Notes: a model not told the origin generated them from the letters alone. Counted from the stretch's first letter, positions 23,794 through 33,588 are shown. The stretch: DNA of 64,000 bases from UBA9848 sp003454065 (GCA_946629155.1 CAMOXM010000001.1:1-64000), one strand, 5' to 3'. Numbers and translations: made by a program.

Positions 23794-26594
23794 AATGTGG
23801 AAAAGGATTCATTTTTCTTGGTTTTCACTATTTATCATTCTGTTTGCAGTTTCTTGCTCGGAAAATGATAGCGGTGTGATAAGGGAGGTCAGAATAAACT
23901 AGCCCGAGTCGAATGTGCTTTACGCTGTGGAGGGCACGAAAAGCGGCGTTCAGCTTTCGGCTGAAGTGGCTGCAACCAGCCTTGATGACAAATACAAGGC
24001 AAATCGAATGGTCGACATCCGATGCTTCTGTGGTCAGCATCAGCCGAAGCGGATATGCCGAGGCGATAGGCCCGGGCAAGGCCGTCGTTACGGCTAAATG
24101 CACGAACCCCGATAATCTTGCCGATTACAAAAGCGACCAGCTGGTGCTTTCCGTGAACGCCCGGCTTGACATCAATAACACGCTGAAATTGAGTCCTGCT
24201 TCGATGCTATCCGAAGACAAGGCGGAGCTAATCTCCGGAAAGACCGTCGTCTGGCAGATTGTTGAGGGGGAGGAGTTCGCATCGATTGATGAGGAGGGCA
24301 AGATCGTCCTGAACCCTGAAAGGCCCGCGGAAGGCGGGAAGGTGGTCGTCCGCGGCACGTGCGAGGGCATAGATGATATAGAGTTTGTCATCGAGGTTGC
24401 CACGCTCGTCGAATCCGTGACGATAACCAGAGACGGCGAGGCGGTTTCGGAGCTCGAGATCGAGAATGGCGAGAGAGCCGATTTGGTTGCCGTCGTTCTT
24501 CCCGAAGGCGCAAGCGACGGAACGATAGGCAAGGGGATCACATGGGTCAGCGGCGATCCGGAGGCGGTGGAGGTCAGAGGCGTATCCGAGGATTCCAGGC
24601 AATGTCGGATCAGCGCCAAAAAGGTTACGGTCGAGCCTGTGACTGTCTGGGCGATATCGGATGATGCGGGCATTTCGTCTTCAATCAGCATAACCGTAAA
24701 GCAGAGCATCGCCGTCAATTCGCTGAAAATCGAATCGGAAACCGGCTCTTCGAAGATAATGAACGTCGGAAAGACCCTTCAGCTCCATGCGGATGTGGAC
24801 ATGACGCCCGCTTCGGCCACAGAGGGGAGGGAGATCGTATGGAGTTCGGACAATGAGTCCGTTGCTTCTGTCGATGACGACGGCCTCGTGACCGGCAATG
24901 AGCTTGGCAAGGCCGTGATAACCGCTACGTCCGTCAAGGATCCGTCCAAATCGGACACCTTCGAAGTTGAGACCATAGTCAGCGCGATATACTTTGAATC
25001 CGAGGACGCATTCTGTCTTCAGACGAAGGAATCCAAAAAAACATGGTCGGATGAGTTTGGTAATTATGATGACAATTATCTTGAATACGCCACATCCGAT
25101 CCCACCTTGGAAAGTTCGTGGCAAATCTGGGACGGAGCTGAGAAATTGCAATCTGCCGAGTTTGATGACGGCCTCAACAGGCTTTATCTCAGAGGAAAAG
25201 GGAACACGAAAATTTCAAATCTGACCGATGTTGAAGCATACAATACAAATTATGGCGGATTTTACATAGGTTCGGGACTTTTCAGATTTACTTCTGACAA
25301 TCAGAATATTGAGATCGCATCCGGCGGAGATATAATGTCGCTTCTTGACTGGGAAGATCCTGATAATGCAACAATGGCGGAATATGCCTTTTGTGGTCTA
25401 TTTGCGAATGCGCCACTGACTTCCATTCCTGAATTGCCAAGAAAATCATTTTCCATGGCGAATGGATGCTATCTGGCTATGTTATTGAATTGTGACAAAC
25501 TTGTGACCGCTCCTGAACTTCCCGCAAAAAAACTGAGCAAAGGTTGCTACCGTTATATGTTTGAAGGTTGTGATGCATTGAAAAATCTTCCTGAGTTTTC
25601 TCGGGATACTCGCTTGGCGCCGGATTGTTATGCGTATATGTTCTATAAATGTACGGCATTGGAGGAAATCCCGGATTTGCCAAATAGGAACTTAGCGGAA
25701 AATTGTTACTCTTATATGTTCTCCAATTGCACATCTCTTGCAAGCATCCCCGATTTTTCTGCTGATGTTCAACTTGCGAAAGGTTGCTATAGCAGTATGT
25801 TTGCATATTGTAAGAATTTGGAAAAAGCCCCTGAGCTTCATGCTACGGAATTGGCAGCTTCCTGTTATTCAGGAATGTTCTCTAATTGTGAAAAATTGGA
25901 GACTGCTCCTTTGCTTCCTGCCACAACGCTTGCACCCAATTGCTATTCCGATATGTTCTATTATTGTAAAGCGTTCAAAAATGTCCAAGAAACTCTTCCG
26001 GGAATTAATGTCGAGAGAAATTCCTATGGTTATATGTTTTATGGCTGTAGCAGTTTGGAAATTGCCCCTAATATAAGCGGAGAGATTTTTGATTATGGTT
26101 CCTGCAGTTCCATGTTTGCGTATTGCACATCACTTAAGAAAGCACCTGATTTGAGAGGAACAGTTACTGAAGATGGGCAGTTTATTTTCAATTATATGTT
26201 TAGTAATTGCACATCACTTGAAACAGCACCTGTTTTAGCGATAGATAAACCTGCGTATTGCGGATATCAGGGGATGTTCAATTATTGTACAGCATTGAAA
26301 TCGCTCCCTGCATTACCTATTACAAATCTGAGAAGCGGGTGCTATCAAAATATGTTTTACGGCATTGGCACTCAAAATATCAAGTTCAGCACGGAACAAA
26401 CCGAAGAGTGTCCTAACGAGTATATTACCTTCCCATCAGATGAAGAAGCGAAAAGAATGACCATAATTGATGATAGTTATAGCGGTGTCGGTTATGGTAT
26501 AAGCCAGATATGTATGTCTATGTTCCATTATACGACACTGGAACCGGAAACTACGTATTATACAAATGTTCCGATTGCCAGAGATGGCAATTGA
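23794..26594 (+). pseudogene. Big2-domain lipoprotein with CYxxMF repeats, interrupted near its start
   Basis: ATG 23794 has a near-ideal AAGGAGG site and encodes a lipoprotein signal (MWKRIHFSWF ... LFAVSC). An in-frame TAG follows at about residue 36, and a +1 shift near 23995 is needed to reach the long frame. From there it is open to 26594: an Ig-like Big2 segment (IEWSTSDASVVSISRSGYAE), further Big2 modules to about 24990, then about ten tandem ~33-residue repeats (25460-26370) of the type CYxxMFxxCxxLexaPxLPa. These are leucine-rich-repeat-like surface modules. A surface adhesin that is now silent, unless the stop is bypassed, is most likely. Confidence 0.75.
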
Positions 26595-26605
26595 TTGGTT
26601 TTCTG

Positions 26606-26639
26606 CCGTCCTATTTTCGGGACGGCTTTTTATTTTTAA
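26606..26639 (+). terminator. Terminator after the Big2 repeat gene
   Basis: Perfect stem GCCGTCC / GGACGGC with an 8-base loop, then TTTTTATTTTT. Confidence 0.85.
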
Positions 26640-26989
26640 GTCAAATGCAACACCGCCCCGTAGTACGCCTCGGCCGGAAATTGAGCTCCCTTATCATAGC
26701 GCTTATGAATTCGTCCGTAAAGGATGAGATGTCCTGTCCTCGATCTGCTCGAGCGACATCTGGTGGCTGAGCACCCTGTCAGCTATGAATTCCGTCGTCC
26801 GCGGGTCCGTCAGCTTCCGCTTCGGCCCGCAGACTTTGCGCCGCCTCCTGTACTTCTACCCCGGCCTCGGCGGCCGAGTAGCCGCCCTCGCCCGAATTGC
26901 GGGCCAGCTCCATGGATATCGCAGACCTGCTCCTGCCGGTGCCGCGGCGATTTCCGACAGGCTCGCGCCGCATCCGTGCACCAGCATCG
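26640..26989 (-). pseudogene. IS30-family transposase relic, frameshifted and internally deleted
   Basis: On the minus strand, pieces in different frames reconstruct the N-terminus (SLSEIAA, then TGRSRSAISMELARNSG, and further on LTDPRTTEFIADRVLSHQMS) and the C-terminal ending (RELNFRPRR, AEAYYGAVLHLT). The DDE core is missing. The stretch is distinctly GC-rich compared with both flanks, a sign of foreign origin. It abuts a plus-strand IS1595 relic. Confidence 0.65.
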
Positions 26990-27315
26990 TAAATCGTCAT
27001 TTCAACATGCTGAGGAAAACGATATTTTCAGAAAGTATAAAAGTGGCGAAAGCCGTGATAGGAGAATACGAATCGGACGAATCGCATTTCGGAGCAAGGA
27101 GGATCAGAGGCTAGAGCCGCGTCAACGGAATCGAGAACTTCCGGAGCTTCGCTGTGGATGGGCTCGCCAAGTTCAATGGTTGTTCATCGGATATTTTCAT
27201 GTATCATCTGAAGGAATGCGAATGGCGCTACAACCGCAGGAACGACGACATTTGCAAGTATATCAGAAAGATGTATAATAGAAAATATTTTGACTGGGGG
27301 AGAATTCATTCTTAA
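26990..27315 (+). pseudogene. IS1595-family transposase relic, core deleted
   Basis: Starts within VNRHFNMLRKTIFSESIK and runs through VAKAVIGEYESDESHFGARR, then a stop. In another frame the C-terminal part follows: GLAKFNGCSSDIFMYHLKEC and EWRYNRRNDDICKYIRKMYN, with the stop at 27315. The second and third catalytic acidic regions are gone. It is closely related to the relic at 23346-23633. Confidence 0.7.
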
Positions 27316-27414
27316 CTGATCAAGCGCCTTTTGTTAATGTATGAATATCAATCCTTTTGTTCTGTATCATATGGCTACGCACGATTTCTGGACTTTTAAT
27401 GGAGGTTGCTGGAT

Positions 27415-29880
27415 ATGAAAAGAATATTGTCATTTGTTTCGGTGTGTTTCTTGGGCATATTAATGCTCGTTGCATGTAATTTGCCTTTGGAAAGCGAAGC
27501 TTCTGAAAAAGAAGGAGGCGGCGGAGCTTCTAACGGTGGGAATTCTAATGGTGGCGGGGCTCTTATTCCAACTGATCTTGCTTATGGTATGCTAACTCCA
27601 TATTCCGGGAGCGGATATGATAAATCACAGGATCAAGAAGACTGCGATGCGAAATTAACTGATAATGATGTTGATTTTATTCATGTACAGATAAGAAATG
27701 GCAAAGGGATTCTTTACGAGGCATTTAAGGGCAATGATTATGTGTTCAGAGTCGTCGCCGGAAATGCTCAGGATACTGCTGAAATAGGGTATTGGGAAAG
27801 TGATGACTACGAGAATAATGTTGGGTGTTGGGGTAGGTATGTCAGAGGTGAATTCGGATATTCGCTTGGAACCGCATCGATGAAGAATTCCGAACTCAAG
27901 GTCAGCTGGGAACCTGTTCATTATTCAGAGGCGAAAATAGAAGAATACATGGCTCAGGCTGAAAAAATGGGATGGGTTGGTCGAACTGATGAGGCATTTG
28001 AATTAGGCACTGAGTATTATAGGAAAAAAGACTGGTATCAGAAATGCGAAGAGCTCTATGATGCTCCTAATACTGCAGAACTTATTAAAGCAATCAACTC
28101 GAGGTATGCTTGTAAAACATACGAAGGTCTTGTTCCGAACGATGCTCTTGATTTAACCCAATACGCATTTGATAATGAGTCAATGACATTCAAGAGAGAG
28201 CATGAGAATCTGGGTCATGTTGAATTAACGCTTGATGATACTGGCAGAGCGAGAATTATAAAAGTTTCAAACGATGCGGGTGGATGGTTAGCTATGTATT
28301 TGGAGTATTCGGGTGAAGTTCCGGTAGCTCCTCCTATTCCACCGGAACCAGTTGCGCCTGCTGAACCGGAACCTGTTGATGTTTCATACACTAAGAGTGA
28401 GGTTAGCGCTGCAAAGTTTGCTGTGTGGGATAGTTTTGCAAATCAGAGTTACTCAACTAAGGATGATGCTTCAAGGGTCGGTTCTAGTAATACATCCATA
28501 TATGTTGATAAGTATGAAAACGGAAGCAACGTTCCTGAAAAACTAATAGCATATAGACGAGTCACTCAGAATATGAGTGGTAGTAATAATGGACAAAGCG
28601 ATGTTTGCGATGGGGTGTCCGCATCAAAATCTTGCGGTATTTTGTTTGATGCTAACGGACATGTGAAATCGGGTGCAGGATATTTGGGTTTAATTGGTCC
28701 GATTAGCAATTCCGATAATCCTCAGCCTGATAAGAATGGCTATTATGTGAAAAATAATTATCAAATTATCGGTCTTGGCGAAAATGATTGTGAATTAGAA
28801 GAATATCTGGACGACTGGGATAGAACGCGTTATTATCCTTTGTATATCAAAGAGAGTGAGAGAAGCAAGTACACTTTACCTTTGGATGCAGATATTGAAA
28901 CTTGGAGAAAGCTATGGAGGAAATCGACACAGGAAAGTGGTGTTGATGAAAACATGTATGGGAATGATTATACGACTTATACGTCTGAACCATATTTCTA
29001 TAACTATCCAAAAGGGCCTAAGAAACTAACTTATGGCGGCGAGTTTTATCATGATGGTGTAGTTAATGCAGATACGAAGGCTGCTCTTAAGGCCAGTGTT
29101 GATAAATGCGAGGAAGAAACAATAAGACCGAATCTTATGAACGGCTGGCTTTGTGAGTGTTCAAATGTGGCTAAGCCGCCAAGGGTCGTTGATTCGTACA
29201 TATTAGTATATCTGTTCTATGACAAAGTTGATGGATATGGTAGAAAATATGCTAATTCCAGTTGTGGCAATGTCACAAAAGTTGTCACTAAGAAAGGGGA
29301 TGATGTCGTTATAACATGGGAGGATTCTAAATATAGGGAGATTCCGGAGCAGCAAGCACTCGATTTGATCGACAGATATTATAATGGCGATACATGCAGT
29401 ATCGATTATTACTTTGATGTTGTTATAAAAAGGGTTGAAAACTTCCAAATGTGGATGGATGAAAGAAATTTTGATTATCTTAATGTTTGTAAAATTAACA
29501 GCGGATTAATGCGTGATATGAAAAATTTCTGCGGAGATTGGAAAGGTGATGTTTCTAATTTTAAAATTTCCAATATGGGATTTATGCAGAACGGATTCTA
29601 TACGAACAGGTATGCTCGTATTAATTCTACAATAGATAATTGGTCTGACGAATACAACCTTGATATCAATAATTATACATATTCAAATGGTTGGTATGTT
29701 TGTAAAAATGCAGATTATGATTTGAAACTGGCATTTGATTCTGATTCTAGGCTTAGAGAGGTTCAGTATAAGCCGAAGAGTAATTCTGATGCTTGGAATA
29801 TGTTGATTAATTATGGTGAGAATGTTCCTAATTGGTTTCCGAGACCTCACAGCGTAATGGCTATGGAGGAATTCCAGTAA
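27415..29880 (+). CDS. Large lipoprotein of unknown function
   Basis: 821 residues from ATG 27415 (GGAGG nine bases upstream). Signal peptide with lipobox LMLVAC, then a Gly/Asn/Ser-rich spacer (GGGGASNGGNSNGGG). A proline-rich linker (PPIPPEPVAPAEPEPV, about residues 306-321) divides the protein. The segment before the linker ends VELTLDDTGR...MYLEYSGEVP, and the C-terminus ends DLKLAFDSDSR...MLINYGENVP, suggesting a duplicated module. Base composition is more AT-rich than the housekeeping genes, which points to transfer. I recognise no family; a surface-exposed lipoprotein is the best description. Confidence 0.7.
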   Translation: MKRILSFVSVCFLGILMLVACNLPLESEASEKEGGGGASNGGNSNGGGALIPTDLAYGMLTPYSGSGYDKSQDQEDCDAKLTDNDVDFIHVQIRNGKGILYEAFKGNDYVFRVVAGNAQDTAEIGYWESDDYENNVGCWGRYVRGEFGYSLGTASMKNSELKVSWEPVHYSEAKIEEYMAQAEKMGWVGRTDEAFELGTEYYRKKDWYQKCEELYDAPNTAELIKAINSRYACKTYEGLVPNDALDLTQYAFDNESMTFKREHENLGHVELTLDDTGRARIIKVSNDAGGWLAMYLEYSGEVPVAPPIPPEPVAPAEPEPVDVSYTKSEVSAAKFAVWDSFANQSYSTKDDASRVGSSNTSIYVDKYENGSNVPEKLIAYRRVTQNMSGSNNGQSDVCDGVSASKSCGILFDANGHVKSGAGYLGLIGPISNSDNPQPDKNGYYVKNNYQIIGLGENDCELEEYLDDWDRTRYYPLYIKESERSKYTLPLDADIETWRKLWRKSTQESGVDENMYGNDYTTYTSEPYFYNYPKGPKKLTYGGEFYHDGVVNADTKAALKASVDKCEEETIRPNLMNGWLCECSNVAKPPRVVDSYILVYLFYDKVDGYGRKYANSSCGNVTKVVTKKGDDVVITWEDSKYREIPEQQALDLIDRYYNGDTCSIDYYFDVVIKRVENFQMWMDERNFDYLNVCKINSGLMRDMKNFCGDWKGDVSNFKISNMGFMQNGFYTNRYARINSTIDNWSDEYNLDINNYTYSNGWYVCKNADYDLKLAFDSDSRLREVQYKPKSNSDAWNMLINYGENVPNWFPRPHSVMAMEEFQ

Positions 29881-29898
29881 GGTTGCTGTTATGTATAA

Positions 29899-29936
29899 AG
29901 GGCGCTTCTGAAAACCTGCTGTCCAGAGGGCGCCCT
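29899..29936 (+). repeat. Minimal inverted-repeat fragment (38 bp)
   Basis: AGGGCGCTTCTGAAAACCTG followed by the inner CTGTCCAGAGGGCGCCCT. One end plus a truncated other end of the element family. Confidence 0.6.
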
Positions 29937-29950
29937 AAAACTTACGGCTA

Positions 29951-29988
29951 AAAGGTTTCCGGAGAGTGTTCTTCGGAAACCTTTTTTT
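29951..29988 (+). terminator. Terminator after the 821-residue lipoprotein gene
   Basis: Stem AAAGGTTTCCG / CGGAAACCTTT with a 12-base loop, running into seven T. Confidence 0.85.
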
Positions 29989-30144
29989 GTAAGGGCGATG
30001 TGCCATGGAAGCCTGTATTCTTACTGATGTCTCCTGTTATGCGATTGAATAGATGTATTGTCGTCGCTGTGGCAACTGTCTGACGGCTTGCCATGTCGGC
30101 GCGGTGGAAAAAGGGTAAATCTGTGAATAATAAAACAACGCAGG

Positions 30145-30650
30145 AGCAACTCCGGAAATTACAGTAGAGTTAAATGAGGAAACCTTTAACATCCTCATGG
30201 AGAGATATAAGGAGATGGCATCATCTGCAAGCGGTGGTGGAGGCGCAAGCGTCCCGTATGACATAGACATCACAATAACCGAACTTGATATAGGCAAAAT
30301 AGATAAGGATTACTTAAATAGCCAATTTAAAAGATATTCTCCGTGACTTTATGAGAACCCCGCATAATGAACAGAATTTGAATGAATTCGGTAAATTTGA
30401 TGCGATAGCAAACACAATGGATATAGGGCGCTTCTAAAAACCCCAGAGTCCAAACCTGCCAGATGTCCTTCCGACTGAAAAGCCACAAGCATCTTCGAAC
30501 AGCAGGTTTTTAGAAGTGCCCTATACAAAAAGCTAAATCCTATTTCAAAGACGCTCCAACTCATAAAATTAAAATGAGATTCGATGTTCGTTTCAATAAA
30601 GATGTGAAAACTGCTCTAAAGAGTTTTCTAAGAAACCTGAAGCATGATTC
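30145..30650 (+). pseudogene. C-terminal relic of a type I restriction endonuclease HsdR, split by an inserted repeat
   Basis: The plus strand reads PEITVELNEETFNILMERYK, then SGGGGASVPYDIDITITELD and IGKIDKDYLNSQFKRY, as in the region near the end of HsdR proteins. A frameshift follows, then MRTPHNEQNLNEF and FDAIANTMDI. The 98-bp element lies next; after it comes KAKSYFKDAP and FNKDVKTALKSFL. Removing the element with one copy of its 2-bp duplication gives ATGGATATACAAAAAGCT, which reads M-D-I-Q-K-A in frame. No hsdM or hsdS is seen. Confidence 0.65.
30425..30522 (+). repeat. 98-bp inverted-repeat element inserted in the hsdR relic
   Basis: Ends AGGGCGCTTCTAAAAACC and GGTTTTTAGAAGTGCCCT. 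Flanks AT at 30423-30424 and 30523-30524 form a 2-bp duplication. Excision restores the hsdR frame, so the ends of the mobile unit are defined here. Confidence 0.88.
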
Positions 30651-31487
30651 CGTTTGCACTATCCGACTGGAGAATCGCCGGAAATCTGCATTGTCGCGAG
30701 GCCGACGATCTAAATGGGCCGAAACCGCAAAATGCGCGGCAAAGCCGCGCCTAGCCATGCTATCATACGAATGGCGAGGGATTGGCTTGACATCCAAGCC
30801 CTAATTATTGTTTTCAAGGTGAAACGGATTAAATCCGTTTATATGCAATGGTTGTTGTAGGCAAAAGCGGCGCGGATGTGCGTATGCCTAATGAATATTA
30901 TGCACATGAAGGCGCGTGCATAATTGCCTATGCTCGCTATTGAAAAGCTTTTGCAAGGAAACTTCTCCTGACTATTCTCCCGTTGGTATTATTGCTCTTA
31001 TTCGTTGGAAAATCAAACGTATCGGCGTTTTGAAACTTTTCCATTCGGAATTTTGAAAAAAATCTGATAAAAATTCAGCTGCTTCGTTGAGAATCTGGTA
31101 AATTTCGAAGACAAATGCGAGAAAATGCTGGGCATTCATCTGTTGAGGATAGATTTGAACACAAATTATCGCTCGAGAAAGGCAGAAAAATCATTTGCAC
31201 CCAAAAGCATTTCAGGGCGACAGGAGCTGATTGTAGATTTGTTGATGACAAGGATGACAAGTGGTACGAACAGGAACACGAGGAATATGACAACATCCTG
31301 TCTGACATGAAATATCCGAACGGCAATATGACCGACAAGACGGAAATAATCAAATCGAGTTGAGGGCGTTCCTGAAAATAGCATGTTTTGGAAGCGCTCA
31401 TGCAGAATCAATGACTATTTTTTGATTTTTTGCCGTTTTGCCAGTAGAATAAGAAGTGTATTCATACGATTTTAGGAAGGTGAAATG
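30651..31487. other. Long spacer without a convincing gene
   Basis: Contains a GC-rich hairpin GCGCGGCAAAGCCGCGC near 30735 and a small fragment of the inverted-repeat family at about 31364-31405. An 82-codon plus-strand frame at 31115-31363 has no ribosome site and no recognisable motif; I do not call it a gene. The promoter of the next operon should lie at the right end. Confidence 0.4.
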
Positions 31488-31739
31488 ATGGCTGAGATTT
31501 GCCAAAGCTGCGGGATGCCGCTGGCATCCGATGACATGCTTGCAAAGGAGAAAGATGGGAGCGCGAATCGCGATTATTGCAAATGGTGCTACGACAACGG
31601 GGAGTTCATCCATAAGGTTTCCATGCAGGAGTTCGTTAACATGTGTTCTCAATTCGGAGAGCAGGCCGGCATGACGAACGAGCAGATGAGGGAATATTGC
31701 GCGAAGCTTTTTCCGACATTGAAAAGGTGGCGGGGTTAG
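31488..31739 (+). CDS. Zinc-ribbon protein
   Basis: 83 residues; the second of two adjacent ATGs is chosen, with GGAAGGTGA upstream. Cysteines in ICQSCGMPL and YCKWCYDNGEF form a CxxC...CxxC zinc-binding pair typical of the putative zinc-ribbon domain family often found beside flavin reductases or transferases. The C-terminal half (FVNMCSQFGEQAGMTNEQM) is helical. Its role is unknown. The flavin reductase gene starts 2 bases after its stop. Confidence 0.8.
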   Translation: MAEICQSCGMPLASDDMLAKEKDGSANRDYCKWCYDNGEFIHKVSMQEFVNMCSQFGEQAGMTNEQMREYCAKLFPTLKRWRG

Positions 31740-31741
31740 CT

Positions 31742-32260
31742 ATGAAAATAGTCATATTGAATGGCAGCGGAAGAGCGAACGGCAATTCGCGCGCTTTTGC
31801 AGATAGCTTCAAAAAGGGAGCTGAAAGCAAAGGGCATGCGGTTGAGACATTGAATGTGGGCTCGATGAGGATAAACGGGTGCATCGGTTGCGAAGGATGC
31901 CATAAGCTCGGCAAAGGATGCGTGCAGAAGGATGATATGGAAAAGGTGTATTCCGCCATCGAGGATGCCGATATGGTCGTTTTCACCAGCGCGGTGCACT
32001 ATTGGGGACTTACAGGTCAATTGGAAAGCGCTATCACCAGATTTTACGCTATGCCTGGAATGAAGCCGAAGGCCATGAAGTACGCGCTTATCCTTTCAAG
32101 CGGCTCCGAAGGCGTTTATGACGGCATAGTAAGCCAATATAAGGATATGGTCGGATATTTCGGCGCTGAAAGCCTCGGAATCAAGACCGTGGCTGGCGAG
32201 GGCGATCAGAAAACCGAAGGGAATTTGAGGGCTATGTTCGAATTCGGCGCTAGCGTTTGA
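31742..32260 (+). CDS. NADPH-dependent FMN reductase / flavodoxin-family protein
   Basis: 172 residues. The N-terminus MKIVILNGSGRANGNSRAFA is the phosphate-binding loop for FMN. The central CIGCEGCHKLGKGC motif is usual in iron-sulfur flavoproteins or NAD(P)H-dependent FMN reductases. FTSAVHYWGLTGQLESAITR closes the flavin site. It probably reduces small acceptors such as quinones or iron complexes in the cytoplasm (family inference). Cotranscribed with the zinc-ribbon gene. Confidence 0.88.
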   Translation: MKIVILNGSGRANGNSRAFADSFKKGAESKGHAVETLNVGSMRINGCIGCEGCHKLGKGCVQKDDMEKVYSAIEDADMVVFTSAVHYWGLTGQLESAITRFYAMPGMKPKAMKYALILSSGSEGVYDGIVSQYKDMVGYFGAESLGIKTVAGEGDQKTEGNLRAMFEFGASV

Positions 32261-32321
32261 AGAGTGAGTAGCGAGAAGGCAGGGGTTTTGAAAAAATCCC
32301 TGCCCAAAAAAAAAAAAAAAA

Positions 32322-32358
32322 CGCTGGGGCGCAATAGAACAGCGCCCCAGCGTTTTTT
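32322..32358. terminator. Bidirectional terminator between convergent genes
   Basis: Perfect 11-bp stem CGCTGGGGCGC / GCGCCCCAGCG, nine-base loop, flanked by 15-16 A on the left and six T on the right. It can end transcripts from both sides. Confidence 0.9.
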
Positions 32359-32370
32359 CATTTTGCCGAA

Positions 32371-32403
32371 ACGCACGGACTTCGAGGTTTTTGGAAGCGC
32401 CCC
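32371..32403 (-). repeat. Right-end fragment of the inverted-repeat family
   Basis: GGACTTCGAGGTTTTTGGAAGCGCCCC resembles one end of the element; it abuts the stop codon of the phosphatase lipoprotein gene. Confidence 0.55.
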
Positions 32404-33588
32404 TTACTTTGCCGTGGGATTTCCAGTCAATATCTTCTTCAGCTGGTTGTATTCCGCTTCGGTGATTTTCACGCAATTGAGCAAATAGCCCTTTACTCCG
32501 GCATTTACATCCATGCCTGTCGAATCTGTCTTGCTCCAATCTATCGAATTCAGCTTTTTCACCATTTCCGGATTACAGATGAGATACAGGAGATGGTCGA
32601 TAGTGATTTTCTCCAATTCCTTGTATTTATTATCGCCCTTTGAAAGATGATAATAGTTCATGTAGGTTATCATGTAATCATCTTTGATTTCCTGTGCTGA
32701 TGCTCCGGCAACGGCTTCAAGTATGGCGGCAAATGCGCCGGCTCTGTCTTTCCCTTCGTTGCAATGGAAGAAATACGGACCTTCGTGAGCGAGCATGAAT
32801 CTGATGCCTTGCGCTATTTTGTCGAGGCTATCCTGCTTGAAGAAGTCCGCTGCCATTCCTAAGGCGATGACATTGCCGTTGTCATAGAGCCGTTTGGCAT
32901 AGGCCGCATCGTATCCGGCCGTAGCGAAGGCTGTTTTGAGCTTGGAGTCGGTATCGGCAAGATTGACTACGGTTCTGATGTTATGCTTCGCCAAAAGCGC
33001 GCTGACGAACGAATATCTGTTCTTGTTTTTCGCCGGATTGAACGGATTGCTTCCTCTGAAGAGGATTCCCTTTTTCATTCCGGTCGTGTTGATTTCCCTG
33101 AAGTTTGCGAAAATCTCGTCCGAGCCATAGTCCTTCCTGTCGCTCGTCATGGTGACCTGAACTGCTTCGTACTCTTTGAGGAACCCTTGCTTCTTCGACA
33201 TCTTGACAGTCAGTGAATCGCCTGCATTGCCTCCTATCCAGCTTTGGAAATCGGCATTGGTTATGGCGATCGTAATCGCTTTTCCGCGCTTGTTGTAGTC
33301 GCAGAAGCATATTCCCATCGTCCCGACATCCGTATAGGCGGTCACAAAAGGCATTTTCATTTCGGGCAGATCTCCGATTTTCACACATAGCATATCGCCG
33401 TATTCGTAGCCTGCATCCAGCACTTCCTTGACAGATAGGGATGGGATGAGGTCGCCGTATTCGTCGACGCTTGCGATCGTGCCTTTCAGGACAGGATACT
33501 TGCTCTCTATTGAAGTGCAACCTGCAAGCAGAGCCGCAAATATCAACACCGAAAGCAATCTTTTTCTGATTGAGAGACTGTTGTTCAT
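32404..33588 (-). CDS. Lipoprotein with a C-terminal tyrosine-phosphatase domain
   Basis: 394 residues, start preceded by AAAGGAGAAAAGT. Signal peptide with lipobox LLAGC (Cys at about 23). The N-terminal domain (about 35-150: GTIASVDEYGDLIPSL, KIGDLPEMKMPFVTAYTDV) resembles the beta-barrel part of SAM-hydroxide adenosyltransferase proteins. The C-terminal domain has the P-loop HCNEGKDRAGAF, i.e. HCxxGKDR of the Tyr-phosphatase family 3, and VVNLADTDS upstream supplying an acidic residue. An extracytoplasmic phosphatase on phosphotyrosine or phospholipid is plausible; the pairing with the barrel is the unusual part. Confidence 0.82.
   Translation of the reverse strand: MNNSLSIRKRLLSVLIFAALLAGCTSIESKYPVLKGTIASVDEYGDLIPSLSVKEVLDAGYEYGDMLCVKIGDLPEMKMPFVTAYTDVGTMGICFCDYNKRGKAITIAITNADFQSWIGGNAGDSLTVKMSKKQGFLKEYEAVQVTMTSDRKDYGSDEIFANFREINTTGMKKGILFRGSNPFNPAKNKNRYSFVSALLAKHNIRTVVNLADTDSKLKTAFATAGYDAAYAKRLYDNGNVIALGMAADFFKQDSLDKIAQGIRFMLAHEGPYFFHCNEGKDRAGAFAAILEAVAGASAQEIKDDYMITYMNYYHLSKGDNKYKELEKITIDHLLYLICNPEMVKKLNSIDWSKTDSTGMDVNAGVKGYLLNCVKITEAEYNQLKKILTGNPTAK

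Noticed and set aside
25460..26370. Regularly spaced repeated DNA that could suggest a CRISPR array
   Set aside because: The repeats are about 99 bases, imperfect, and code in frame for CYxxMF protein repeats; there is no constant repeat with unique spacers.
31115..31363. An 82-codon frame that might be a small gene
   Set aside because: No ribosome binding site, no recognisable motif, and it lies in a region full of repeat scraps and relics.
32306..32321. A run of 15-16 A as a slippery or phase-variable tract
   Set aside because: It lies between convergent genes and forms the left arm of a bidirectional terminator; no reading frame crosses it.
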